Assembly: GCF_003416895.1 (NCBI RefSeq)
Contig: NZ_QVIO01000001.1
Coordinates: forward strand, 186,001-250,000
Reading direction: 5' to 3'
DNA length: 64,000 bases
Source: Duganella sp. BJB476
GTDB lineage: Bacteria; Pseudomonadota; Gammaproteobacteria; Burkholderiales; Burkholderiaceae_D
The notes below the pieces were generated by a model. It had not been told where the DNA came from. It made no database searches and worked only from the letters and a program-made list of their open reading frames with translations. The position numbers and the translations under genes are program-made. Positions within the stretch are counted from its first letter, which is position 1; the number at the start of each line of letters is the position of its first letter. Shown here piece by piece: positions 1 through 8,479 of this stretch.

Positions 1-207
1 CTGCACGGATCAAGCATCGCCAACGGCGGTGTGGGCTACTGCTGCCTGGCCGAGGTGCGCATGTACGAGACCATCGAAAGCGGCAAGCCGCAAACCGGCT
101 TCCTTAAATTCGGCGACAGCGTGCGCATCGAGATGAAGGACGAGCAGGGCGCCAGCATCTTTGGCGCCATCAAGCAAACCGTCACGCACTACCAAGAGCG
201 CAGCTAA
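1..207 (+). CDS. fahA: Fumarylacetoacetase, C-terminal end (partial)
   Basis: Reading frame 1 is open from the window edge to TAA at 205-207 and gives the last 68 residues. The fragment contains NGGVGYCCLAEVRMYE and a terminal region typical of the C-terminal fold of fumarylacetoacetate hydrolase, which splits fumarylacetoacetate into fumarate and acetoacetate in the last step of tyrosine/homogentisate breakdown. The aromatic-acid transporter and maiA immediately downstream on the same strand fit this pathway. The metal-binding and catalytic N-terminal part lies outside the window, so the identification rests on the tail plus context. Confidence 0.82.
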   Translation: MHGSSIANGGVGYCCLAEVRMYETIESGKPQTGFLKFGDSVRIEMKDEQGASIFGAIKQTVTHYQERS

Positions 208-235
208 AGCGCCGGCGAGGCAGGAGGAGACAACG

Positions 236-1573
236 ATGGAACAAGCAGTAGATATCCCCGCACTCATCGATAAGAGCAAGATCAGCGCCTTCCAGATCGG
301 CGTCTATGTGCTGTGCGGCCTGTGCATCCTGATGGACGGCTTCGATGTGCAGGCGATGGGTTACGTGGCGCCGGCCATCATCCAGGAATGGCATGTCAGC
401 AAAGCCAGCCTGGGGCCGGTGTTCGGCGCGGGCCTGTTCGGCATGCTGGCCGGCTCGCTGGTGTTCAGCGTGATGGCCGACAAAATCGGCCGTCGTCCGG
501 TGCTGATCGTCGCGACCTTGTTCTTCTCGGTCTGCATGCTGCTCACGCCTTCGTGCACGACGCTGGAGCAGCTGCAGTGGCTGCGCTTCGTCACCGGCAT
601 CGGCCTGGGCGCCATCATGCCCAACGTGATGGCGCTGGCCGGCGAGTACAGTCCTGCGCGCCGCCGCGTCACGCTGATGATGCTGGTCTCCTGCGGTTTC
701 ACCGTGGGTGCCGTGGTCGGTGGCCTGGCTTCGGCCGCGCTGATCCCTTCGTTCGGCTGGCAGTCGGTGTTCTATGTCGGTGGCGTGATGCCGCTGGCGA
801 TCGGCGTGCTGATGATCTTCATGCTGCCGGAGTCGATGCAGTACGTGGTCCTGAGCGGCAAGCGTGTCGAGCGCGTGGTGCAGTGGTTGCGCCGCATCGA
901 CCCATCGTCCACCGTGCATGCGGGCAGCCGCTATCTGGTGCATGAGAAGGCCGGCAAGCGCGGCTCGGTGACGGAGCTGTTCCGCGACGGCCGCGCGCGC
1001 ACCACCGTGCTGCTTTGGCTGGTCAACTTCCTCAACCTGCTCAACCTGTACTTCTTGTCGAACTGGCTGCCGACCATCCTCAAGGGCGCCGGCCTGTCGA
1101 CCAGCATGGCGGTATTGGCCGGCACCATCCTGCCGATCGGCGGCACCATCGGCACGCTGATGATGGGCCAACTGATCGACCGCTCCAGCTTCCGCCGCGT
1201 GCTGATACCTGGCTTCCTGGTGGCCGCCGTGGCGATCGTACTGATCGGCCGTCCGGAAGCGTCGCTGGCCTTCCTGTGCCTGGCGATCCTGGTGGCGGGC
1301 TTCTGCATCGTTGGTGGACAGCCCGCCGTCAATGCGCTGGCGGCCAACTATTATCCGACCACGCTGCGTTCCACCGGCATCGGCTGGAGCCTGGGCGTAG
1401 GCCGGGTCGGCTCCATCATCGGCCCGGTGCTGGGCGGTGAGCTGATACGCATGAACTGGCCGAACAGCACCATCTTCATTATCGCCGCCGTGCCGGCGCT
1501 GCTGTCCGCCGCCATGCTGTGGATGATGGAGCGTCCGCAGGCAGCCCCAATTCTTGAACGAGACTTTGCATGA
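236..1573 (+). CDS. AAHS-family MFS transporter (aromatic acid:H+ symporter)
   Basis: A 445-residue major facilitator with about 12 hydrophobic segments. The first helix carries the DGFDVQAMGYVAPAI signature (residues 34-48) characteristic of the aromatic acid:H+ symporter family (PcaK/MhpT type), followed by the loop 2-3 motif ADKIGRRPVL (81-90). The ATG at 236 is preferred over an in-frame start at 161 because an AGGAGG Shine-Dalgarno lies at 222-227 and the upstream start would sit inside fahA. It lies 28 bp after fahA, and its stop overlaps the maiA start (ATGA). Import of an aromatic acid feeding the homogentisate pathway is likely; the exact substrate cannot be read from sequence. Confidence 0.88.
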   Translation: MEQAVDIPALIDKSKISAFQIGVYVLCGLCILMDGFDVQAMGYVAPAIIQEWHVSKASLGPVFGAGLFGMLAGSLVFSVMADKIGRRPVLIVATLFFSVCMLLTPSCTTLEQLQWLRFVTGIGLGAIMPNVMALAGEYSPARRRVTLMMLVSCGFTVGAVVGGLASAALIPSFGWQSVFYVGGVMPLAIGVLMIFMLPESMQYVVLSGKRVERVVQWLRRIDPSSTVHAGSRYLVHEKAGKRGSVTELFRDGRARTTVLLWLVNFLNLLNLYFLSNWLPTILKGAGLSTSMAVLAGTILPIGGTIGTLMMGQLIDRSSFRRVLIPGFLVAAVAIVLIGRPEASLAFLCLAILVAGFCIVGGQPAVNALAANYYPTTLRSTGIGWSLGVGRVGSIIGPVLGGELIRMNWPNSTIFIIAAVPALLSAAMLWMMERPQAAPILERDFA

Positions 1574-2214
1574 AGCTTTATACCTACTTCCGCAGCACCG
1601 CAGCCTACCGCGTGCGCATTGCGCTGAACCTGAAAGGCCTGGCCTACGACGCCGTGCCGGTCCACCTGCTGCGCGACGGCGGCGAACAGCTCGCCGAGTC
1701 CTACCGCGCGCTCAATCCATCGGCGCTGCTGCCGACGCTGGACGATGAGGGTAGCGTGATCGGCCAGTCGTTGGCCATCATCGAATACCTGGAGGAGACG
1801 CGCCCGCAAGTGCCGCTGCTGCCCACCACCGCGGCCGATCGCGCCCGCGTGCGCGCGCTGGCGCTGACGGTGGCCGCCGACACTCACCCGCTGGGCAACC
1901 TGCGCGTGCTGAAGTACCTGAAGAACCAGTTGAAGGTGACCGAAGAAGCCAAGCTGGAATGGCAGCAGCACTGGCTGCGCACCGGCATGGCGACGCTGGA
2001 GCGCATGCTGGCCGACGATGCGCGCACCGGCCGTTACTGCCACGGCGACACGCCAACGCTGGCCGACTGCTGCCTGGTGCCGCAGGTATTCGGGGCCCAG
2101 CGCTTCGGAGTGGACATGGCGCCGTATCCGACCATCATGCGCATCTTCGAGGCCTGCTCCGAACTGCCGGCCTTCCAGCAGGCGCACCCGTCGCAGCAGC
2201 CGGACGCGGAATAA
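1570..2214 (+). CDS. maiA: Maleylacetoacetate isomerase (zeta-class GST)
   Basis: A 214-residue protein with an N-terminal thioredoxin-like GST domain and a helical C-terminal domain. The motif STAAYRVRIALN (about residues 9-20) corresponds to the glutathione-binding SSxxxRVRIAL signature of zeta-class enzymes. It isomerises maleylacetoacetate to fumarylacetoacetate in the cytoplasm using glutathione, the step just before FahA. The start overlaps the transporter stop by four bases (ATGA), implying translational coupling in a fahA-transporter-maiA operon. Length is normal for the family. Confidence 0.93.
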   Translation: MKLYTYFRSTAAYRVRIALNLKGLAYDAVPVHLLRDGGEQLAESYRALNPSALLPTLDDEGSVIGQSLAIIEYLEETRPQVPLLPTTAADRARVRALALTVAADTHPLGNLRVLKYLKNQLKVTEEAKLEWQQHWLRTGMATLERMLADDARTGRYCHGDTPTLADCCLVPQVFGAQRFGVDMAPYPTIMRIFEACSELPAFQQAHPSQQPDAE

Positions 2215-2220
2215 GCGCCG

Positions 2221-3984
2221 TCAGGCGCTGACCACCCGGTCGCGCCCTTCGTGCTTGGCCTGGTAGAGCGCCTTGTCGGCGCGCGAGATCAGCGACGAGG
2301 CGCTGTCCGGCGCCCCTTCCGGCGCCGACGCCGCCACGCCGATGCTGACGGTGAGCGCGATCAGTTCACCGTTGTCGCCCTCGATGCGCAGGTCGGCGAC
2401 ATCGCTGCGCAGACGCTCGGCGGCGCCGCTGGCGACGCCGATATCGGTCTCCGGCATCAGCAGCACAAACTCCTCGCCGCCGAAGCGCGACGCCATGTCG
2501 ATATTGCGCATGCCGCCCGCCAGCGCCTTGGCCACCGCCACGATGGCGCGGTCGCCGGCCTCGTGGCCATAGACATCGTTGACGTTCTTGAAGTGGTCGA
2601 TATCAACCATCAGCAGCGACAGCGGATGCTTGAAGCGGCGGCTGCGTTCCAGTTCCTTGTTGATCTGCTCCGTCATGCGGCGACGGTTGCCGATGCCGGT
2701 CAGCGGATCGGTGGTGGCCAGCTGTTCCAGCTTGGTGTTGGCGATCATCAGCTCCAGCGTGCGTTGCATCACCCTCGCTTCCAGCTGGTTGCGCTCATCG
2801 TGCAGCGCGGACAGCGTCTGGCGGCGCCCGCGCAGCGCGACGATCAGCGCCGAAATCAATATCCCTTCCAGCACGATCAGCGTGGCGCCGGCCAGTATCT
2901 GCCACAGGTATTCCTCGAACACGCTGCGCGGCCGGTTGGTCCATTGCGCCGTCGGCGGAATGTTCTGCAAGTGGAAGCGCTGCACGGCGCCATAGTCGAA
3001 CAGGTAGCCCGGAATGCCGGCGACATCGGGCGTCCGCTGCATCAGGATGGCGGCGATGGCGCGGCCGATGCGCTCGGCGCTGACCACGTAGCCGCCAACC
3101 ACGCCGGGCACCACGATGGCCTCCCAGTTGGTGAACACCGGCACCTGCGTGGTGGCCGCCAGCCTGCGCGCGATGTCCACCGGCCGTTGCCGCGCGCCGG
3201 TGCTGTCGTGGTAGGTGGGCAGCAGGAAGATGGCGCTGCCGGGCCGCAGCAGCGCGGCCTGGCGGAAGATCTCGTCGTAGCTGAGTTGATCCCAGTATTC
3301 GAAGCGCATCTGCTTGTCGTAGCTGGCGGCCGCCTTGCGCACGCCGACCACCGACTCCTGCATGCGCTCCGTGCTGTCGCCGATCACCACGATGTGCCGC
3401 ACTTGCGGCGCCACCTGCGGGATGATGCCGATGGCGCGTTCGAAGCTGGCCTGCACCTGGTAAGCGGTGCCGTCGGACGGCGTCCAGTCCAGGCGGCCGT
3501 GGTTCATGTAGTGGCGCGGCACGCCCCGGAACAAGTCGGGACGCTCGCTGAGGAAGCGCGCCGCCACGTAGTTCTCGGTGATGATGGCGTCGAACTGGAT
3601 GTGGGCGTACTTGGTGCGCAGGTACTGCTCCATACCGGCCTGCGCCTGCTCATCGCCCACGCGCACGGCGTCGAAGCGTTCTTCGAAAATACCCAGCGCG
3701 GAAGTCAGGTTTTTATCGGCCAGTTCAGCCGACAGGCCTTTGTGGATCAGGCGCTGCCAGGCCGACGCGGAATCGGATCCCAACGAATATAGCACCAGCA
3801 CCTTGCGCTCGCTGGCGGCCCATGCGGGCGCCGCCAGCATCGACATCAGCAGGGCGCAGCAAAGCAGTAGCCGGCGCCAGAGTTGGCGTGGCCCGGTTCC
3901 GTGCGCGGCAGGTGTGCGGTCCTTGTGCGGCATGGTCGGCTGTGATTCCGAAGGCAAAGAAGGCGTATGCGGCGAAATTTGCAT
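2221..3984 (-). CDS. Membrane diguanylate cyclase with periplasmic ABC-binding-protein-like sensor
   Basis: A 587-residue protein. A signal-like hydrophobic stretch ends near AAPAWA (about residue 56), followed by a periplasmic region of about 300 residues resembling the ABC-type substrate-binding domain found in sensor proteins. A transmembrane helix lies around 365-390, then a short coiled-coil-like linker and a C-terminal GGDEF domain. The active-site motif is GGEEF (502-506) and the inhibitory I-site RNID lies at 493-496, so c-di-GMP synthesis with product inhibition is expected. No EAL domain is present. The start is uncertain: Met18 (3933) is an alternative and neither start has a clear ribosome-binding site. 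Convergent with maiA, probably monocistronic. The sensed ligand is unknown. Confidence 0.87.
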   Translation of the reverse strand: MQISPHTPSLPSESQPTMPHKDRTPAAHGTGPRQLWRRLLLCCALLMSMLAAPAWAASERKVLVLYSLGSDSASAWQRLIHKGLSAELADKNLTSALGIFEERFDAVRVGDEQAQAGMEQYLRTKYAHIQFDAIITENYVAARFLSERPDLFRGVPRHYMNHGRLDWTPSDGTAYQVQASFERAIGIIPQVAPQVRHIVVIGDSTERMQESVVGVRKAAASYDKQMRFEYWDQLSYDEIFRQAALLRPGSAIFLLPTYHDSTGARQRPVDIARRLAATTQVPVFTNWEAIVVPGVVGGYVVSAERIGRAIAAILMQRTPDVAGIPGYLFDYGAVQRFHLQNIPPTAQWTNRPRSVFEEYLWQILAGATLIVLEGILISALIVALRGRRQTLSALHDERNQLEARVMQRTLELMIANTKLEQLATTDPLTGIGNRRRMTEQINKELERSRRFKHPLSLLMVDIDHFKNVNDVYGHEAGDRAIVAVAKALAGGMRNIDMASRFGGEEFVLLMPETDIGVASGAAERLRSDVADLRIEGDNGELIALTVSIGVAASAPEGAPDSASSLISRADKALYQAKHEGRDRVVSA

Positions 3985-4051
3985 TCAGGCAAGTCTAGCA
4001 TGCTTTCTTTCACTATTGTTGCTGCAGCGGTGCGGTGTGGGGTGCCATTGG

Positions 4052-5218
4052 TCATGCGGCGCGCAAGGCGTCGACGATTTTCATGCGGGCTGCGCGCAGC
4101 GCCGGCAGGAAGCCGCCGACCATGCCCATCGCCAGCGAAAACATGAGCGTTTTGACCACGATCGCCGGCGTCAGGCGGAAGCCGAAGGCCAGCTCGGAGA
4201 AGGACTGGAAATTGGTGGTTGAGAAGGACAGGAACTGCATCAGCGAGGCGCAGGCCAGGCCCAGCGCGCCGCCCAGCACCGCCAGCAGCATCGACTCGGC
4301 CAGGAAGGCGGCCAGGATGCTGCGGCGCTGGAAGCCCAGCGCGCGCAAGGTGCCGATTTCGCCGACGCGGTTGGCCACCGAGGCGTACATGGTGATGGTG
4401 GCGCCTATCATCGCGCCGATCGAGAAGATGATCGACAGGATCAGCCCCAGCACGCTGATGAAAGTGGACAGCGCCTTCGATTGGTCGGAGTAGAAGGTCT
4501 GTTCGCGCTTGGCGTCCAGCGTCAGGCGCGGGTCGGCTTCGATGTCTTTCTTGAAGCCGTCGAACAGCGAGGTGTCGGCCAGCCGCAGCACCATGGCCGA
4601 GTAGGCGTTGCGGCGGAAGGCCGGCATCAGCTGGTCGGCGTCGCCCCAGATCTCGGAATCGAAGCCGCTGTTGCCGGCGTCGAACAGGCCGACCACGGTC
4701 CATTCGCGCTGGCCGAAGCGCAGCGTCTCGCCGATGCCGGCTCCCTCAAAGCGGCGCGCGATGCTGGCGCCGGCGATGATCTCGGAAGCGCCGGGGCGGA
4801 ACATGCGGCCGGCCGTCAGCTTGACCTGCGGCCGCAGCATCAGCCCGCGCTGCGAGATGCCACGGATGATGACGTTGGACGGCTTGGCCGAGCCGCGCTT
4901 GTTGAGCGAGATGAGCACCACCGTTTCCTTCGACAGCAAGGGCTGGCCGTCGGCGCCGAGCGCGATGGCCGGATGGCTGGAGGCCACGCTGGCCTGGGTG
5001 CGGTCCACGCCGCTCTGCACTTCGGTGTCGGCCGAGCGGCGGATCAGGATCACGTTGTCGTATTCGCCGGTGGTGACCATGGTGTTACGCAGGCCCTCGT
5101 CCAGCATCAACACCGTGGCGAACACGAACACCACCAGCGCCAGGCCGGCGCCGGTCAGCGTGGTGGTCAGGCGGCGCGCCCACAGGTTGCGGGCCACGTA
5201 GGAGAGTGGGATCTTCAA
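4052..5218 (-). CDS. ABC transporter permease, FtsX/MacB type (second permease)
   Basis: A 388-residue inner-membrane protein with one N-terminal helix (about 20-40), a large periplasmic MacB_PCD-like domain, and three C-terminal helices forming an FtsX domain (about 265-380, including VGEIGTLRALGFQRRSI, the usual coupling-region motif). Its start overlaps the upstream permease stop by four bases. With the neighbouring ATPase, permease and HlyD-type adaptor it forms a mechanotransmission-type export system (MacAB/LolCDE family). This is the last gene of the operon in transcription order. Substrate unknown. Confidence 0.88.
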   Translation of the reverse strand: MKIPLSYVARNLWARRLTTTLTGAGLALVVFVFATVLMLDEGLRNTMVTTGEYDNVILIRRSADTEVQSGVDRTQASVASSHPAIALGADGQPLLSKETVVLISLNKRGSAKPSNVIIRGISQRGLMLRPQVKLTAGRMFRPGASEIIAGASIARRFEGAGIGETLRFGQREWTVVGLFDAGNSGFDSEIWGDADQLMPAFRRNAYSAMVLRLADTSLFDGFKKDIEADPRLTLDAKREQTFYSDQSKALSTFISVLGLILSIIFSIGAMIGATITMYASVANRVGEIGTLRALGFQRRSILAAFLAESMLLAVLGGALGLACASLMQFLSFSTTNFQSFSELAFGFRLTPAIVVKTLMFSLAMGMVGGFLPALRAARMKIVDALRAA

Positions 5219-6372
5219 CCTATGCTCCTCAAGCCGTCGACGATGTTGATGCGCACCGCCCGTATCGTCGGCGCGATGGCGGCGACGGCGCCGATGGCCA
5301 GCGCCGCCAGCAGCTGCAGCACCACCGTCAGCTGCGACACTTCAAATACAGGGAACATGGTGCCCATCACCTTGCCGAGGAAGGCCGCGAACGGGAACAG
5401 GATGACGATGCCGATCGCCGCGCCGAACGCCGACAGCAGCAGCGATTCGCCCAGGATCATCAGCGTCAGGAAGCCGGGGCCGAAGCCGAGCGCCTTCAGC
5501 GTGGCGTACTCGCCCAGCCGCTCACGCGCGCTCATGGCCATGGTGTTGGCCATCACCGCCGCGATAATGATGATGACCACGAACGACACCACGCGGATCG
5601 CCACCACGATCGCTTCGGACATCGACACGAAGCCCAGCTGGAATGCCTTCTCGGTCTCGGTCAGTGTTTCTGCCAGCGAGTTGGCGAACTCCTTGTCGAC
5701 AGCGGAGGAAATGGCGGCGGCGTTTTCCGGCTGGTCGATCTGCACCACGTACACGCCGATCTGGTTGGAGCGGCGCGGCGCCACCTTCTTCATCGTCTCG
5801 TTGACGTAGTCCCAGTGGAAGAACAGGGTGGCGGTGTTGGTGGTGCTTTGCTTGCCGTCGTAGATGCCGCGCACCACCAGCTCCCAGTTGCCGGGGTAGA
5901 TGGTGCCCTTGAGCGGAATGATGTCGCCGACCTTGAAGCCGTATTGGTCGGCCAGCTTGCGGCCGACAATGCAGCCCTTGCGGTCCTTGAGGAAGGCGGC
6001 GCGGTCGTCCGGCGGCAGCAGGTAGTCGGGATAGATGTTCAGGTAACTCTCGCCGGAGATGGCGAACTGCGCGAAGAAGTTTTTCGGATCCTTGTAAGTG
6101 CCCTGGAACCAGTTGGCGAAGCCGACGCCGGACACGCCGGTCACCGCGCGGATGCGTGCCTGGTAGGACAGCGGCAGCGGGAACACCAGCGAGGTCTTGT
6201 TGCGCGTGACCAGCGTGGTGTTGGACGCGCCCTCGGCGCCGGCGTACCAGGCGTCGACCACCGTTTGCAGCAGCCCGAAGGAAAAGATAGCCACCACCAG
6301 GCCGAGTATGGTCAGCGAGGTGCGCAGCTTGTGGCGCATGGAGTTCTTGAAGATCAGCCGCAGCGTGTACAT
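5215..6372 (-). CDS. ABC transporter permease, FtsX/MacB type (first permease)
   Basis: A 385-residue inner-membrane protein with the same layout as its neighbour: an N-terminal helix after SMRHKLRTSLTILGL, a periplasmic domain of about 200 residues, and three C-terminal helices with GEYATLKALGFGPGFL in the FtsX domain. The two permeases are clearly different in sequence and probably form a heterodimer served by one ATPase, as in LolCDE. Three bases separate it from the ATPase gene, and its stop overlaps the next permease start. It could export a peptide, macrolide-like compound or lipid; no substrate clue is visible. Confidence 0.88.
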   Translation of the reverse strand: MYTLRLIFKNSMRHKLRTSLTILGLVVAIFSFGLLQTVVDAWYAGAEGASNTTLVTRNKTSLVFPLPLSYQARIRAVTGVSGVGFANWFQGTYKDPKNFFAQFAISGESYLNIYPDYLLPPDDRAAFLKDRKGCIVGRKLADQYGFKVGDIIPLKGTIYPGNWELVVRGIYDGKQSTTNTATLFFHWDYVNETMKKVAPRRSNQIGVYVVQIDQPENAAAISSAVDKEFANSLAETLTETEKAFQLGFVSMSEAIVVAIRVVSFVVIIIIAAVMANTMAMSARERLGEYATLKALGFGPGFLTLMILGESLLLSAFGAAIGIVILFPFAAFLGKVMGTMFPVFEVSQLTVVLQLLAALAIGAVAAIAPTIRAVRINIVDGLRSIG

Positions 6373-6375
6373 GGT

Positions 6376-7074
6376 CTAGGCCGTAACGACCGGTTCGCCG
6401 GCGATCAATTCGCCTTTTTCGAGATGGATCATGGTGCGCGCCTGCGCCGCCGCGTTGGCGTCGTGCGTGACCATGATGATGGTCTTGCCCAGCTGCTGGT
6501 TCAGTTGCTGGAGCAGGGCCAGGATCTCGGTGGCGGAATTGCGATCCAGGTCGCCGGTCGGTTCGTCGGCCACGATGATCGTCGGGTCGGTGACGATGGC
6601 GCGGGCGATCGCCACGCGCTGCTGCTGGCCGCCGGACAGTTCGTTCGGCGTATGGTCCATGCGGTCGGCCAGGTTGACCATCTCCAAGGTCAGCTCGACG
6701 CGCTCGCGCCGTTCGCGGCGCGACAGGGGCGTGAGCAGCAGCGGTAGTTCGACGTTCTCGAACGCCGACAGCACCGGCATCAGGTTGTAGAACTGGAAGA
6801 TGAAGCCGACGTTGGTGGCGCGCCAGCGCGCCAGGTCGGTCTCGCCCATGCCGGCGATGTCGAGGCCGGCTATGCGCAGCACGCCGCGGTCCGGCTTGTC
6901 GATGCCGGCGATGAGATTGAGCAGCGTGCTTTTGCCGGAGCCGGAAGGGCCCATCAGCGCCGTGAAATCGCCGGGCGGTATCGCCAGGCTGATATCGCGC
7001 AGAACCTCCACCACCTGGTCGCCGCGGCGGTAGGACTTGACCAGGTGTTCTATCAGTACCAGTGGTTCGCTCAT
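6376..7074 (-). CDS. ABC transporter ATP-binding protein (LolD/MacB-type)
   Basis: A 232-residue cytoplasmic ATPase with all nucleotide-binding motifs: Walker A GPSGSGKST (42-50), Q-loop around FIFQFYN (91-97), signature LSGGQQQR (146-153) and Walker B IIVADEPTGDLD (166-177). This is the stand-alone ATPase type that pairs with FtsX-like permeases. The gene start overlaps the stop of the adaptor gene by one base (TAATG), so translation is probably coupled. It powers the two permeases encoded just downstream. Confidence 0.93.
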   Translation of the reverse strand: MSEPLVLIEHLVKSYRRGDQVVEVLRDISLAIPPGDFTALMGPSGSGKSTLLNLIAGIDKPDRGVLRIAGLDIAGMGETDLARWRATNVGFIFQFYNLMPVLSAFENVELPLLLTPLSRRERRERVELTLEMVNLADRMDHTPNELSGGQQQRVAIARAIVTDPTIIVADEPTGDLDRNSATEILALLQQLNQQLGKTIIMVTHDANAAAQARTMIHLEKGELIAGEPVVTA

Positions 7075-8294
7075 TATTTTTTCGCCAGGCTGACCGGGGC
7101 GCCGTCGTGCAGTTTGGCGTCCGGCGTCATCACCACTTTGTCGCCGGGCTTGACGCCTTTTACTTCGACCAGTTCGCCGATCTTGCGGCCCTGCGTGACG
7201 GCGACCTGTTTGACCTTGTCGCCTTCGATCACGAACACCACCGCTTTGCCGTCGCGCGTGACGATGGTGGCCGGTTGCACCGCGGTGACGGCCTGCTTGT
7301 CCTCCGGCGGCACGGCTTTCGACAGGAAGGCCACCTTGGCGCTCATGTCCGGCAACACGCGCGGATCGCGGTCGACAAAGCGCACCTTGACCAGCAAGGT
7401 CGCCTTGCTGCGGTCCATGGTCGGCACCATGCGCGAGACGGTGCCGGCCAGGTGCAGTTCGGGGAAGGCGTCGAGCAGGATTTCGGTAGGCTGGTCGACG
7501 CGGATCTTGCTGAGGTTTGATTCGGAGACGTCGGCCTCTACCTCCAGCGTATCCATGTCGGCGATGGTGACCACCGCGCCCTTGCTGTCGGCGGCGGAGG
7601 AGAAGGGCGTGATGTTGTCGCCGACGTTGGCGTTCTTGGTCAGGATCACGCCGTCGAAGGGCGCGCGTATCACCGTCTGGTCCAGCGCCACCTGGGCTGT
7701 CTGTGCGTTGGCCTTGGCGGCGGCGATGCCGGCGTTGTAGCCCGAGATATTGGCCTTGGCCTTGGTCAGCCGCGCCTGCGCGGTGTCGTAGGCGGAGGCG
7801 GTGATGAACTTCTGGCTCAGCAGCTCGGCGGTGCGCTTGAAGTTGGCCTGCGCGTCCAGCAGTTCGGCCTGGCCCTGTTCCAGGTTGGCCTGCGCCACCT
7901 TGACGTTGGCCTGCGCCTGACCCAGCGAGGCGCTGACGTCGCGGTTTTCCAGGCGCGCGATGACTTCGTCTTTCTTGACCTTGCTGCCTTCAAGCACGCC
8001 CAGCCACTCCAGCCGGCCGGTGGCCTTGGACGACAGCGCCGCCTTGCGCTGCGCCACCACATAGCCGGTGGCGTTGAGCAGCGTGTAGCTCTGCGCGGGA
8101 TAGGTCTGCGCCACGGTTACGGTGTCCACGCTGGTCTTGCCGCCGAGCTGGCCCATGGCGACCTTGCCGCCGATGCCGACGACGATGATCACCACCGCGA
8201 TCTTGATCCAGCGGCGGCGCCTGGACCGCAGCCCCTGAACCTGCACGGTCGCGCCGCGTTCAATTTTCAGCCGGGAAATGTCGGGAGTCGCCAC
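7074..8294 (-). CDS. Periplasmic adaptor subunit (HlyD/MacA-type membrane fusion protein)
   Basis: A 406-residue protein with one N-terminal membrane anchor (about 30-47, IKIAVVIIVVGIGGKVAM), two lipoyl half-motifs, an alanine/glutamine-rich helical hairpin (about 110-205), a beta-barrel domain and a C-terminal membrane-proximal domain ending at the stop. This is the standard adaptor linking an inner-membrane ABC or RND pump to an outer-membrane channel. It is first in the operon, followed by the ATPase and two FtsX-type permeases, giving a complete MacAB-like module without its own outer-membrane protein. Confidence 0.9.
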   Translation of the reverse strand: MATPDISRLKIERGATVQVQGLRSRRRRWIKIAVVIIVVGIGGKVAMGQLGGKTSVDTVTVAQTYPAQSYTLLNATGYVVAQRKAALSSKATGRLEWLGVLEGSKVKKDEVIARLENRDVSASLGQAQANVKVAQANLEQGQAELLDAQANFKRTAELLSQKFITASAYDTAQARLTKAKANISGYNAGIAAAKANAQTAQVALDQTVIRAPFDGVILTKNANVGDNITPFSSAADSKGAVVTIADMDTLEVEADVSESNLSKIRVDQPTEILLDAFPELHLAGTVSRMVPTMDRSKATLLVKVRFVDRDPRVLPDMSAKVAFLSKAVPPEDKQAVTAVQPATIVTRDGKAVVFVIEGDKVKQVAVTQGRKIGELVEVKGVKPGDKVVMTPDAKLHDGAPVSLAKK

Positions 8295-8325
8295 GAAAGC
8301 CTCACAAGTTCAAATTGCATGAATG

Positions 8326-8354
8326 TTGACAAGATGGTTAGCAAATAGTGCTAG
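8326..8354 (+). promoter_or_regulatory. Possible sigma-70 promoter for the UNG-like gene
   Basis: A perfect TTGACA hexamer at 8326-8331 is followed, after 17 bases, by TGCTAG at 8349-8354, a weak -10 match. It points toward the UNG-like gene starting at 8480. The position in the 185-bp divergent gap makes it plausible, but no start-site evidence exists. Confidence 0.35.
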
Positions 8355-8479
8355 AAAATCCCGATCGCTGCAAGCTGAATTGCGGTAGCACGCTGGCCAC
8401 AAATGAGTCCGCCGCTTGGCGATTGGGCAAAAGCGCGGTTCGGCGATACAATCTCGCCTTTCCCCAAAAGCTTACTCTC

